DNA of 45,367 nucleotides, from positions 1 to 45,367 of the forward strand of contig NZ_WBKM01000207.1 of the NCBI RefSeq assembly GCF_015714725.1, given 5' to 3'. The stretch's first letter is position 1; each line of letters starts with the position of its first letter. The position numbers were made by a program, and so were the translations under genes. The notes below the pieces were generated by a model. The model made no database searches. It saw nothing but the letters and a program-made list of their open reading frames with translations, and was not told where the DNA came from. Source of the stretch: Nostoc sp. WHI. Lineage in GTDB: Bacteria; Cyanobacteriota; Cyanobacteriia; Cyanobacteriales; Nostocaceae. Below are positions 27,252 to 36,004 of the stretch, in pieces.

Positions 27252-29654
27252 ATGGACTTTGTAGTTTTAGATACTGAGGGGAAACCGGAATTAAGTGAAT
27301 TGGCGATTGTGGATAGTCAAGGACGGTTGATCTATGAAGGGTTTTCTAGTGATTATCCCAATCACAACAAGAATCTGCCTAACCTTAAAAGTCTAAAAAC
27401 TCTGCTCACAGAGTTTGTGGCGCTTGTCCAAGGGAAGAAAATAGTCTGCCACTATGCCTTGCATGATATTGAGATACTTCAGTCCAGTTTTCGCCGAGTT
27501 GGTCTTTTTTACCCCAAACTAGAATACGAGTGTACTTGGGAAAAAGCAAAAAGTGTTTGGCCAGAGCTAGAAAGCCATTCCCTAGAACACCTGAGTAAGC
27601 ATTTTAATTTGCAGGTAAATAACCGCTACTTTATTCGAGATATGGCTCATGCTGCTCGATATGATGCCCAGTTTACTTACCAGCTTTATCGTCAGATGAT
27701 GATTGAGCAATTAAAACAAAAGCCCAATCCATTTAGTGCTAGTCGGGTTGATACTCCGTTTCAGACTCACCCTGATTATTTTGCTACTTACCGCCAAGAA
27801 TATCTTACTCTTGAATCAATTTTGGCTGACATCAAACTAGATTCCAATCGCCAGAGTAAAGGAGTCGTAGTTATTGGAGAGCCGGGGACTGGGAAAACCC
27901 ACTTGATGATGAGACTAGCCAATGAGCGACTAGCCAATAATCGACTGTTATTTATCCGTCAACCGAACCATCCCAAAGCAGTGCTGCATCACGTCTACAG
28001 CCGCATTTTGGAGTCCCTTGTACAGTCGGTTGGTTCTGCTACTCAATTGGACTACCTGATTATCAATAGCTTTTATAAAATTCTCAGTTTCCGAGTTACA
28101 TCTCAGAAAGACCAAGAAATTATTAAAGCTCTGCAAGATAAAAATTTAGATGGTCTTGGAGCCGAAGGAACTGGACGTAAGCGAGATTACTGGCAGCACA
28201 TTGAGAAACGGATCGGTGAATGGTGGGCAGGTCATTATTCTTCTGGGGGTTTTGCTCTTGCAATCCTCAAGGGGATTGTTAAATATTGTAGTTATACCGA
28301 CCCACGACGGAAAGATATCGCTACCCGTTGGTTAGCTGCCAATATTTTATCTGCGGAAGAGGCAGAATTGGTGGGTTTGCCAAATTGGGGTGAAGACCTC
28401 AGCCAAGAAGCTTTTTCTTTGGAAGCAATTTCAGTTTTGGCTAAACTATCTATCTTGGATGAACCCTTAATCATCGTCTTTGATCAGCTAGAAGGATTGG
28501 GGCTTTCACATAACCGAGAAATCTTACTGAATTTTGGGGAAGCTATCAAGGAAATTTTTACTCACGTTCCTAACAGTTTAATTATTCTCAATATGTTTCC
28601 CGATCGATGGGAACAGTTTCAAGATAGCTTTGATAACTCAATTATTGGTAGAGTCTCGCAGTACCAGATTTATTTACGTCAGCCAGATGAAACAGAACTT
28701 GAAGCGATTCTGCGGGTGAAGCTTCAGTCCCTTGATATTCCTCTAGAACTATTATTTAGCTCTGAAGATTTGGAAGATATTCTTGGGCAAAAGCCAATTC
28801 GAGGGGTATTGAACCGAGCAGCAGACTATTACAACTACAGGGTTCGTCAAATTCCTCTAGCATCTGTTAAAGAAAATCTGCACAAACCTGATAGTAAAGA
28901 ACAAGTAGAACAACAGCTAAGAATTCTACAGCAGCAACAGCAAAAATTAACCGAAGGATTTCTTTATTTGGTTCAAGCAATACAGGAACCAAGGTTGGTA
29001 GATTTAGCAAAGTTATATCAGCAGTTTCTCCCTGAGCCTCCTAAGCTTCAACTACATACTTCAGATAACATTATTGAGTATTTAACTCAAAAGAAGGCTG
29101 AACTTGAGCAGCAGTATAGTAATCTTCCTATCATTTCTGATTATGATGACATGGGTAAACTAAAAACTATTGCTGAAGCTTTTAACCATATAAAGCCAAT
29201 GAGACTAACTCAATATCGCTTGGGAAAGCGAGTTTTGCCAGAGCATATTGTGGTTGAGACTGGTAATAAAAATTATGTGATGGGGTTTCTTCAACTCGAT
29301 CCAAGCAGTACATCTTTTACCAGCCGAATTGCCAATTTCAATGAGCTAGTAAGTTTGCATCCTCATGACCGCTTTGGTTTATTTCGTGATGAGCGCATAA
29401 CACAAGTTAGAGGGAAGGTAGGTAAAGAACGAGTAGCTCAACTGAATAATTCTTCTAATGGTAGTTTTATTTTATTTAGCAAGCAAGACAGGATTTCCTT
29501 AGATTTGACTTACCAAACAATTATCGACATTCAAAATAGAGATTTAGATATTGATTTGGAGTCAGCTTTAAAGGTATTTATCACTTATCAAGAGTGGCAT
29601 CACTGGCTATTCAGTATGTTTGGTTTTGCAAAATCTTTTGCACAAGCAGCATGA
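27252..29654 (+). CDS. DEDDh exonuclease fused to a P-loop ATPase
   Basis: An 800-residue two-part protein. Residues 1-150 are a DnaQ/RNase T-type 3'-5' exonuclease with all catalytic positions: Asp7 and Glu9 in VVLDTEG, Asp72 in ALHDIEIL, and His133/Asp138 in HAARYDAQ (DEDDh). Residues ~180-560 are an AAA/STAND-like ATPase with Walker A GEPGTGKTH (209-217) and Walker B LIIVFDQLEG (about 404-413). A Gln-rich coiled coil follows near 560-600, and the C-terminal ~170 residues form an unrecognised domain. It precedes the GmrSD-like gene by 31 nt, so the two form an operon. The architecture suggests nucleic-acid sensing and degradation in phage defence; that is inference. Confidence 0.82.
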   Translation: MDFVVLDTEGKPELSELAIVDSQGRLIYEGFSSDYPNHNKNLPNLKSLKTLLTEFVALVQGKKIVCHYALHDIEILQSSFRRVGLFYPKLEYECTWEKAKSVWPELESHSLEHLSKHFNLQVNNRYFIRDMAHAARYDAQFTYQLYRQMMIEQLKQKPNPFSASRVDTPFQTHPDYFATYRQEYLTLESILADIKLDSNRQSKGVVVIGEPGTGKTHLMMRLANERLANNRLLFIRQPNHPKAVLHHVYSRILESLVQSVGSATQLDYLIINSFYKILSFRVTSQKDQEIIKALQDKNLDGLGAEGTGRKRDYWQHIEKRIGEWWAGHYSSGGFALAILKGIVKYCSYTDPRRKDIATRWLAANILSAEEAELVGLPNWGEDLSQEAFSLEAISVLAKLSILDEPLIIVFDQLEGLGLSHNREILLNFGEAIKEIFTHVPNSLIILNMFPDRWEQFQDSFDNSIIGRVSQYQIYLRQPDETELEAILRVKLQSLDIPLELLFSSEDLEDILGQKPIRGVLNRAADYYNYRVRQIPLASVKENLHKPDSKEQVEQQLRILQQQQQKLTEGFLYLVQAIQEPRLVDLAKLYQQFLPEPPKLQLHTSDNIIEYLTQKKAELEQQYSNLPIISDYDDMGKLKTIAEAFNHIKPMRLTQYRLGKRVLPEHIVVETGNKNYVMGFLQLDPSSTSFTSRIANFNELVSLHPHDRFGLFRDERITQVRGKVGKERVAQLNNSSNGSFILFSKQDRISLDLTYQTIIDIQNRDLDIDLESALKVFITYQEWHHWLFSMFGFAKSFAQAA

Positions 29655-29685
29655 ACATTGTAAGTTTTTCTATAGGAAACAATTT

Positions 29686-32001
29686 ATGAATATTACAACT
29701 ATCCTCGACCAAATTGACATGGGCAGTATTGCCTTACCAGAATTCCAACGGGGTTACGTGTGGAATCGTGACCAAGTACGCGGGTTGATGAATTCGCTAT
29801 ATCGCAGACATCCCATTGGTAGCTTATTAGTGTGGCAAACTAAAACGGAACAAGCAATTGACCATACGCGTGGCGATGGTAAGCTTTCCACAGGCACAGT
29901 TAAACTGCTGCTAGATGGGCAGCAGCGTATCACCTCCTTCTATGGAATTGTGCGGGGTAAACCACCTCAGTTTTTTGATGGCAATGTGCAAGCTTTCACT
30001 GGTTTATATTTCAACTTAGAAGAAGAAATATTTGAATTTTACGCTCCTGTCAAAATGAAGGACAACCCCTTGTGGGTAAATGTAACTGAATTGATGCAAC
30101 AAGGTGTAGGAATTTTCATTCAGCGATTGCTAAACATTCCAGAGCTTAGTCGGAATTTGACTACTTATATTAATGCTTTAAATAAACTAGAAGGCATCAA
30201 AAATATCAATTTGCATATTGAAGAAGTTTCAGGAGAAGATAAAACAGTTGATGTTGTTGTTGAAATATTTAACACTGTCAATAGCGGCGGAACCAAACTA
30301 TCCAAAGGTGATTTGGCACTAGCAAAAGTTTGCGCTCAATGGCCGGATGCCCGTAGTGAACTCAAAGCACGTCTGGCAAAATGGAATAAAGCAGGTTTTG
30401 ACTTTCGTTTGGAGTGGTTGCTGAGGTGCATTAACGCAGTTATTACTGGAGAAGCAGTGTTTTCCGCACTCAAGGATGTTAAAACTGCGACGTTTCAAGA
30501 CGGGCTATATAAGGCAGAAAAAGCTATTGATACGCTGCTCAACCTCATTTCTGCTCGGCTTGGACTCGACCACAATCGGGTACTCGGTGGAATTTACGCC
30601 TTTCCTCTCATGGTGCGTTACCTTGTTGGGCGTGGCGGACATCTTAGAGATCACACAGAGCGCGACAAGTTACTGTACTGGTATGTACATACTTTATTGT
30701 GGGGGCGGTACGCGGGTTCAACTGAGAGCGTTCTAACCCAAGATTTGCACGTATTGGAATCTGAAGATAATCCGCTAGACCAGCTTATCGCCAACCTACG
30801 GCAAAATCGCGGAGACTTGGAAATTAAAGCTATTGACTTTCAAGGTTGGGGTATGGGAGCAAGATTTTACCCATTAGTTTATATGCTCACTCGTGTGCAT
30901 CAAGCACAAGATTGGGATAGTGGCATCGAACTATCCAAACATCTTCTCGGTAAACATTGCTATTTGCAAGTCCATCATATTTTTCCTAAATCGCTACTTT
31001 CTAAAGCTAGATATCCCAAATCTGAAGTTAACGCGATCGCTAATTTGACATTTCTAACCCAAGAAACCAACCTCAAAGTCTCAAACCGACATCCCTCGGA
31101 GTATTTCGAGGTATTTGAGCAAACCCAACCGGGTGCGATCGCAACGCACTGGATACCAATGGAACGCAGTTTGTGGCAAATTGAAAACTACCGTGATTTC
31201 CTAACCGCACGCCGTGAACTTTTAGCTCAAGCTGCCAATAAATTTTTGAATAGCTTACTCACCGGAGATATTCCAGAACCAAAAGCGACAGATTCTATTT
31301 TAGAAGAAGAAGCCGAAAGCTCTACTGTGGTTGTACCAATGGCTGAGGAACGAGTTCTGGAAGAATGTAATATATGGGTGCAAGAGCAGGGATTACCGAT
31401 TGGTGAATGGATGTACGAAATTCCTGATTCCACAGGAACAGTGAGTGCAGTACTTGATTTAGCATGGCCCAATGGTTTGCAATCCGGGAAAAGTCAACCA
31501 GTTGCCCTGATAATTGATGCAGATCAAGAAATAGAAGAGGCTGCAAATCGTCTTGGTTATCGCTATTTTACAGACATAGACAGGTTCAAAAGCTATGTAA
31601 TTCAAGAAGTTTTAGCCATCAAGTTTCCGCCAGTAAAGGATTATAAACAAGCTTTTATAGCTATCAGCAGCCAACTGACGGATAGCCATAAACTTATGCT
31701 CAAAGCTCACTATCATGCACCTGGACAAATTATCACTGCAACTGAGTTAGCAGAGGCGGCTGGATATGAGCATTTTGGCGGTGCAAATCTTCAATACGCC
31801 AGAATAGCAGAACTGGTTGCAAATTACTTAAACTATTTGCCACGTCAACACGACGATAGTGGTAAACCATTCTGGTCACTAATGTTAGCTTCCGGGTATT
31901 GGAAAACATTGGAAGATGCTGAAACTACTACTCAACGAGAATGGCAGTGGCAGTTACGGGAGCAGGTTAGTCAAGCTTTAGAAGATTTAGGTTGGGTATA
32001 A
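29686..32001 (+). CDS. GmrSD-type DUF262/DUF1524 (HNH) restriction protein
   Basis: A 771-residue protein. The start is the ATG at 29686, which has an AGGA box upstream; an earlier in-frame codon overlaps the previous gene. The N-terminal DUF262 domain shows PEFQRGYVWNRDQ and LLDGQQRITSFYG (about residues 18-90), the nucleotide-using GmrS-like part. The DUF1524 HNH nuclease shows QVHHIFPKSLL and NLTFLTQETN (about 426-460). The last ~250 residues are additional domains of unknown type. GmrSD-like enzymes are type IV restriction systems that cut modified phage DNA. Co-transcription with the exonuclease-ATPase is likely from the 31-nt gap; the next gene follows after 50 nt. Confidence 0.88.
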   Translation: MNITTILDQIDMGSIALPEFQRGYVWNRDQVRGLMNSLYRRHPIGSLLVWQTKTEQAIDHTRGDGKLSTGTVKLLLDGQQRITSFYGIVRGKPPQFFDGNVQAFTGLYFNLEEEIFEFYAPVKMKDNPLWVNVTELMQQGVGIFIQRLLNIPELSRNLTTYINALNKLEGIKNINLHIEEVSGEDKTVDVVVEIFNTVNSGGTKLSKGDLALAKVCAQWPDARSELKARLAKWNKAGFDFRLEWLLRCINAVITGEAVFSALKDVKTATFQDGLYKAEKAIDTLLNLISARLGLDHNRVLGGIYAFPLMVRYLVGRGGHLRDHTERDKLLYWYVHTLLWGRYAGSTESVLTQDLHVLESEDNPLDQLIANLRQNRGDLEIKAIDFQGWGMGARFYPLVYMLTRVHQAQDWDSGIELSKHLLGKHCYLQVHHIFPKSLLSKARYPKSEVNAIANLTFLTQETNLKVSNRHPSEYFEVFEQTQPGAIATHWIPMERSLWQIENYRDFLTARRELLAQAANKFLNSLLTGDIPEPKATDSILEEEAESSTVVVPMAEERVLEECNIWVQEQGLPIGEWMYEIPDSTGTVSAVLDLAWPNGLQSGKSQPVALIIDADQEIEEAANRLGYRYFTDIDRFKSYVIQEVLAIKFPPVKDYKQAFIAISSQLTDSHKLMLKAHYHAPGQIITATELAEAAGYEHFGGANLQYARIAELVANYLNYLPRQHDDSGKPFWSLMLASGYWKTLEDAETTTQREWQWQLREQVSQALEDLGWV

Positions 32002-32051
32002 GCCAGGTATAAATCTTTCTAATTTAGTTACTCTCTGGAACGTAAATCTAT

Positions 32052-33488
32052 ATGGCTATTCTCTTCCAACTTATCGGTACATTAATCAAGTGGACTGCGA
32101 TCGCTATTATCTACCTCACACCCGTTCTAGGTGTTTGGTTAGCATCTTCCTTAGCTGCTTACAATAACCGTTCTACTTCTTTAGCCGTACTAGCAGGGGT
32201 GTTTCTCTTTCCCATCTTACCTATGCTCTGGGAACTACGGACACAAAGCAAGGGCAGTCGGAGCAAAAAGCGTATTTTGACTTGGGGCGATCGCCTGACG
32301 CTCAGAACCCTTGTAATCAACTTGGTGGCGATCGCTGCTTTATTAGCATGGCAACCGCGTTTGAGTTTTGTAGCTCTCTCAACGCGAGGCGACTGGATGC
32401 TGGGTGATTTACAAGAACAACCTGCACAGTTAATTCGACAGAATTTATTCAGGCTGGCAAATGGTTTGGAAGGAATGTATCTCAGCTTCAATAAAAATCC
32501 TTTTGAACGTTACGATGACGGCAGTAGCAAAGTCCAACCACAACCCCAAACTGCTCGAGATCCTTTTGAAAATTTAAAACAGGAAGATACTGCCAAACCA
32601 CAGCCTGCTAATAATACCAATGGTTGGGCGTGGCAAGGTATGGGAATACATCCCGCAGTTGCCAATATGCCCAGCAGTGTAGAGACAAGCATCGCATCAG
32701 TTGCTCAGTATATTGTTAGTAAGGAATCAGATTCAGTACAGCGAATTAAAGCTCTTCACGATTACGTTGCAGATCGAATTGCATACGATGCTGAATCTTA
32801 TTTTGCAGGGCAATATCCACCACAAGATGCCGAAACTGTATTTAGAACTCGTAAGTCTGTATGTGCCGGCTATGCAAAATTATTAGAAGCATTGGGTAAA
32901 GCGGCTGGGGAAGAAATCATTTATGTCGTAGGAGATGCACGGACTCAAACCAGCGACCTTAGCGGTCAAGGTCACGCGTGGAATGCAGCAAGAGTAAAAG
33001 GACAATGGTACTTAATTGATGCTACTTGGGATAGCGGTTATGTCGATCGCTCTTCAGGTTTTACAAAAAACTACCGTACTGAATACTTAATGCCGCCACC
33101 AGAAGTTATGGTGATCAGCCATTTTCCAAAAGATCCTGCTTGGCAGCTGTTATCAAATCCATTACCACTTGGTGAGTTTTTGCGCCAGCCGATGATGAAA
33201 CCAAAGTTTTTTGCTGATGGCTTGCAACTTGTCAGCCCTGTGCGATCGCAGACGAATGTAGGTGATGAAGCAAAATTAGTATTGGCAAATCCTAAGAATG
33301 TTTGGTTATTAGCCAGCTATAACTCAAAAGATGGAGGCAACTCCCAATCTTGTGGTCACGCGGTACAAGGCGATCGAGTTACGTGTAAACTTCCTGCCTC
33401 CGGTTCCTATGAAATGCGGTTATTTACCTCTACTGAAAGTCAGGGTCAATTTAATTATGTAGGGCAATTAGAGTTTAACAAGTCGTGA
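32052..33488 (+). CDS. Membrane-anchored transglutaminase-like protease
   Basis: A 478-residue protein with three hydrophobic segments (about residues 7-33, 43-60 and 86-100), then a Pro/Gln-rich linker and a transglutaminase-like domain at ~200-345. The catalytic triad is visible as Cys271 in SVCAGYAKLLEA, His308 in GHAWNAA and Asp323 in LIDATWDSGY. The C-terminal ~120 residues are beta-rich. The fold is a papain-like cysteine peptidase or isopeptidase facing either side of the membrane. It is the third gene in the rightward run, 50 nt after the GmrSD-like gene. It may be a passenger rather than part of the defence unit. Confidence 0.82.
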   Translation: MAILFQLIGTLIKWTAIAIIYLTPVLGVWLASSLAAYNNRSTSLAVLAGVFLFPILPMLWELRTQSKGSRSKKRILTWGDRLTLRTLVINLVAIAALLAWQPRLSFVALSTRGDWMLGDLQEQPAQLIRQNLFRLANGLEGMYLSFNKNPFERYDDGSSKVQPQPQTARDPFENLKQEDTAKPQPANNTNGWAWQGMGIHPAVANMPSSVETSIASVAQYIVSKESDSVQRIKALHDYVADRIAYDAESYFAGQYPPQDAETVFRTRKSVCAGYAKLLEALGKAAGEEIIYVVGDARTQTSDLSGQGHAWNAARVKGQWYLIDATWDSGYVDRSSGFTKNYRTEYLMPPPEVMVISHFPKDPAWQLLSNPLPLGEFLRQPMMKPKFFADGLQLVSPVRSQTNVGDEAKLVLANPKNVWLLASYNSKDGGNSQSCGHAVQGDRVTCKLPASGSYEMRLFTSTESQGQFNYVGQLEFNKS

Positions 33489-33677
33489 TGATAAAAACTA
33501 TGACTCTGCCTATAAAAAATATAACCATGTAAGCTCCATTCCTGTGTTAACGATAGCTTCAACTTGGGAATTATAAGAGGGTTAGCATTAGGCTGTAATT
33601 TATCAGTCCAATGCTACAAATTGCAAGATTATACAATCTGGCGATAAAGCAGAGATATATGCGATCGCTTCCTTAAC

Positions 33678-34478
33678 ATGACATTAAAGATAACTAAAAT
33701 GGTTCAGGGAATAGAGCATCAAGTCAAGGGTAATTCTATTGTCCCAGTCGGGGGTAAACTTCCGTATTACTTAGAAGTACAGACAGGTAAGCTATTAGAT
33801 TTACTAGTTGTAATCGCTATAAAAAATGACAATGATAAAAACTTAAGAACAAAAATTAACAGATATTTGTATTCAAAAACTAGACCTGGATACTATTTAG
33901 AGTTTAACGAACATTTACACCTAGCTTATGCAAACCAGCGTGATGGACATGGTACTCAGCACTGGTGGCGATTATTTTTTGATAGTTCTTACCAACAACA
34001 AGTAGAGCAGTTCACTCGTAGAAGTGCCTTGGCTGTACCAGGAATAGATACACCACCCAATGACACTGATTCTGGACAAGAAGTTAAGACTGACGTAAAC
34101 CCTCTGTATGAATGGGGGGGAATGTACTTTCGCTCCAAACCAGAAATCAAAATTGCTGAAGAACTGGATAACAAAGGGGTCTTATTCTTTGCTAATGCGC
34201 GGGGTCGAATTGGGCGACAAGGTTCTCCTATATCTGATGCAAGTGGTTGGCTTACAGGACGCATTGAAGTTGATTTTTTGGTGTTTTATAAAGGCAAGTG
34301 CATGATATTAGAGGTAGATGGTAATCACCATCAAGAATCTTTACAAATAACTAGAGATTATGTGCGAGATAGGGTGCTATTGCGAGAAGGGATTCCTACA
34401 GTTAGGTTTGCAGCTAAAGAATGTTTTGAGCAACCTGAAAATGTTGTGATTGAGTTTCTAAATATGTTCTTGGTCTAA
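33678..34478 (+). CDS. DUF559/PD-(D/E)XK nuclease-like protein
   Basis: A 266-residue protein. The N-terminal ~110 residues are of unknown type (beta strands followed by a polar region with TQHWWRLFFDSSYQQQ). The C-terminal domain begins near residue 150 with FRSKPEIKIAEELD and has TGRIEVDFLVFYKGK and CMILEVDGNHHQ, giving the D, E and following residues of a DUF559/Vsr-like PD-(D/E)XK nuclease. The lysine of the classic motif is replaced by Asp (EVD), as is usual in this subgroup. It ends 3 nt before the next gene, so the two are a tight pair. The 189 nt before it carry a HIP1 site and no clear promoter. Confidence 0.72.
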   Translation: MTLKITKMVQGIEHQVKGNSIVPVGGKLPYYLEVQTGKLLDLLVVIAIKNDNDKNLRTKINRYLYSKTRPGYYLEFNEHLHLAYANQRDGHGTQHWWRLFFDSSYQQQVEQFTRRSALAVPGIDTPPNDTDSGQEVKTDVNPLYEWGGMYFRSKPEIKIAEELDNKGVLFFANARGRIGRQGSPISDASGWLTGRIEVDFLVFYKGKCMILEVDGNHHQESLQITRDYVRDRVLLREGIPTVRFAAKECFEQPENVVIEFLNMFLV

Positions 34479-34481
34479 TCT

Positions 34482-35702
34482 ATGAGTCAATATCCAATAA
34501 TTTTGATTCCTGTGGGAATTGAGAGAGCCAAATTAGCGTTGCCACCAGCACCCATACCTCCAGATCCACCACAACAACTGGCGACAAAACCACAGAAAGT
34601 AAACAACACTTTGATAGCAGTGGAAACAGCAGTTGCTATTCCCACTATCCCTGTAGTTTCTCAATTGACATCTATACCAGGATGGTTATTATTATTGGTA
34701 GCAGCAGGAGCGATCGCAGGTCATGCATGGCATCAAATCACAACCTACCCTCAACGCAAGCAGAAACATGACGGTGAGGTGGCAGACTATCCTAGAAAGT
34801 TGAAAAGGTATAAACAAGAGGAACAAGAGCATCAGGAGGAAATTAAAGCAGCCCGCAGTCCCGAACGAGTAACAGAGTTTCGCTACAAACTGTTACTAGA
34901 AGTTCTCAGTCAAACCGTACCTCATGATGGTAACGACAGTCCGGCAACAAGAAATCCCGAAGAAGCTAAATTTGGAAATCACCTCAGCCGATACTTTCCT
35001 AGAAATATTCACACTAGGCTAACTCTTAGAATTCCAGAATTCCGGCACCCATACACCCCTGATTTTGCATACATCGACCAGGGGCTGAAGCTATATATTG
35101 ACATTGAGCTAGATGAACCTTATGTTTATCACACAGGCGCACCCACGCACTACCTTGGAGCTTGGAAAGACAACAAGCGCAATAATTTTTTTAATAATAA
35201 AGGCTGGGTTGTAGTTCGTTTCAGCGAGGAGCAAGTAATCTGCTATCCCCACAGTTGCTGCAAGACCATCGCCCAAGTTATCGCTCAAATTATAGGGGAC
35301 ACTTCGACACTAAATCAGTTTGATAACATCTCAGACTTAGAGCAACAACGACAGTGGACAGAACAGGAAGCTGTAGAAATGGCAGCAAACAAGAAGCGAG
35401 ATAATTATCTATGTCAAAACAACATATCTAATAGCAATCCTGTTATTCTAATGACATCGCTGATTAAAACCAAGCAACAGGTTTCTCAACCATTGCCACC
35501 AAATAATATTACCTTGACTCGCGCTCAGAGTCGTGGGGCTGCACGAGCAAGACATCGCGCTTTAAATTTATCTATTTCGCCACCAATAAACAACACAACT
35601 TTATCTTCATTAGTAAGCTGTCCTTATTGCAGTGCAAAAGTTAAAACTACAAAACTTGAATTACATAAAACAAATAAATGTCCTAAACGACCATTGCTAT
35701 AG
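34482..35702 (+). CDS. Membrane-linked PD-(D/E)XK-like protein with C-terminal zinc finger
   Basis: A 406-residue protein starting 3 nt after the upstream nuclease gene. The N-terminus is Pro-rich, followed by a transmembrane segment (IPGWLLLLVAAGAIAGH, about residues 65-82) and a charged coiled coil (YKQEEQEHQEEIKAARS). The central part (PYTPDFAYIDQGLKLYID, then IELDEPY, then NNFFNNKGWVVVRFSE) reads as a PD-(D/E)XK-type fold. The C-terminal end has CPYCSAKVKTTKLELHKTNKCP, a C2HC-type zinc finger. It probably acts with the preceding nuclease at the membrane. The combination is not one I can match to a named system. Confidence 0.65.
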   Translation: MSQYPIILIPVGIERAKLALPPAPIPPDPPQQLATKPQKVNNTLIAVETAVAIPTIPVVSQLTSIPGWLLLLVAAGAIAGHAWHQITTYPQRKQKHDGEVADYPRKLKRYKQEEQEHQEEIKAARSPERVTEFRYKLLLEVLSQTVPHDGNDSPATRNPEEAKFGNHLSRYFPRNIHTRLTLRIPEFRHPYTPDFAYIDQGLKLYIDIELDEPYVYHTGAPTHYLGAWKDNKRNNFFNNKGWVVVRFSEEQVICYPHSCCKTIAQVIAQIIGDTSTLNQFDNISDLEQQRQWTEQEAVEMAANKKRDNYLCQNNISNSNPVILMTSLIKTKQQVSQPLPPNNITLTRAQSRGAARARHRALNLSISPPINNTTLSSLVSCPYCSAKVKTTKLELHKTNKCPKRPLL

Positions 35703-36004
35703 GTGTGATAGCTCCTCTTCCTATATTTGAAAATTAAGTAATTCATTAGGTATAAAATAAATTAACCAATTTTGGTTCTTCGGTTACTTTTTGTTAAGCT
35801 TGAGATACGAATATTTTATTATTCCGTGGTAAGCGCAAAATTATTGATTCAATTAATACTATAAAACATAGTAACTAAAAGTTGGCTACACATTGCGTCT
35901 TTTTGCCACTCAATGGCAACATAGCAAAAATGCCAGAGTAAATTCATTAGGTTTATACTGACAGTCAGTAACAAATAATTTACTGCTAGCAGAAACATAA
36001 ATTT
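35703..36004. promoter_or_regulatory. Intergenic region with TetR-like palindrome
   Basis: About 300 nt without a supported gene. It contains a perfect palindrome with arms TACTGAC and GTCAGTA around one base at 35956-35970, the shape of a TetR-family operator, 35 nt before the helicase start. A direct repeat ATTCATTAGGT occurs at 35741 and 35942. No TetR gene is in the window. Confidence 0.4.
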
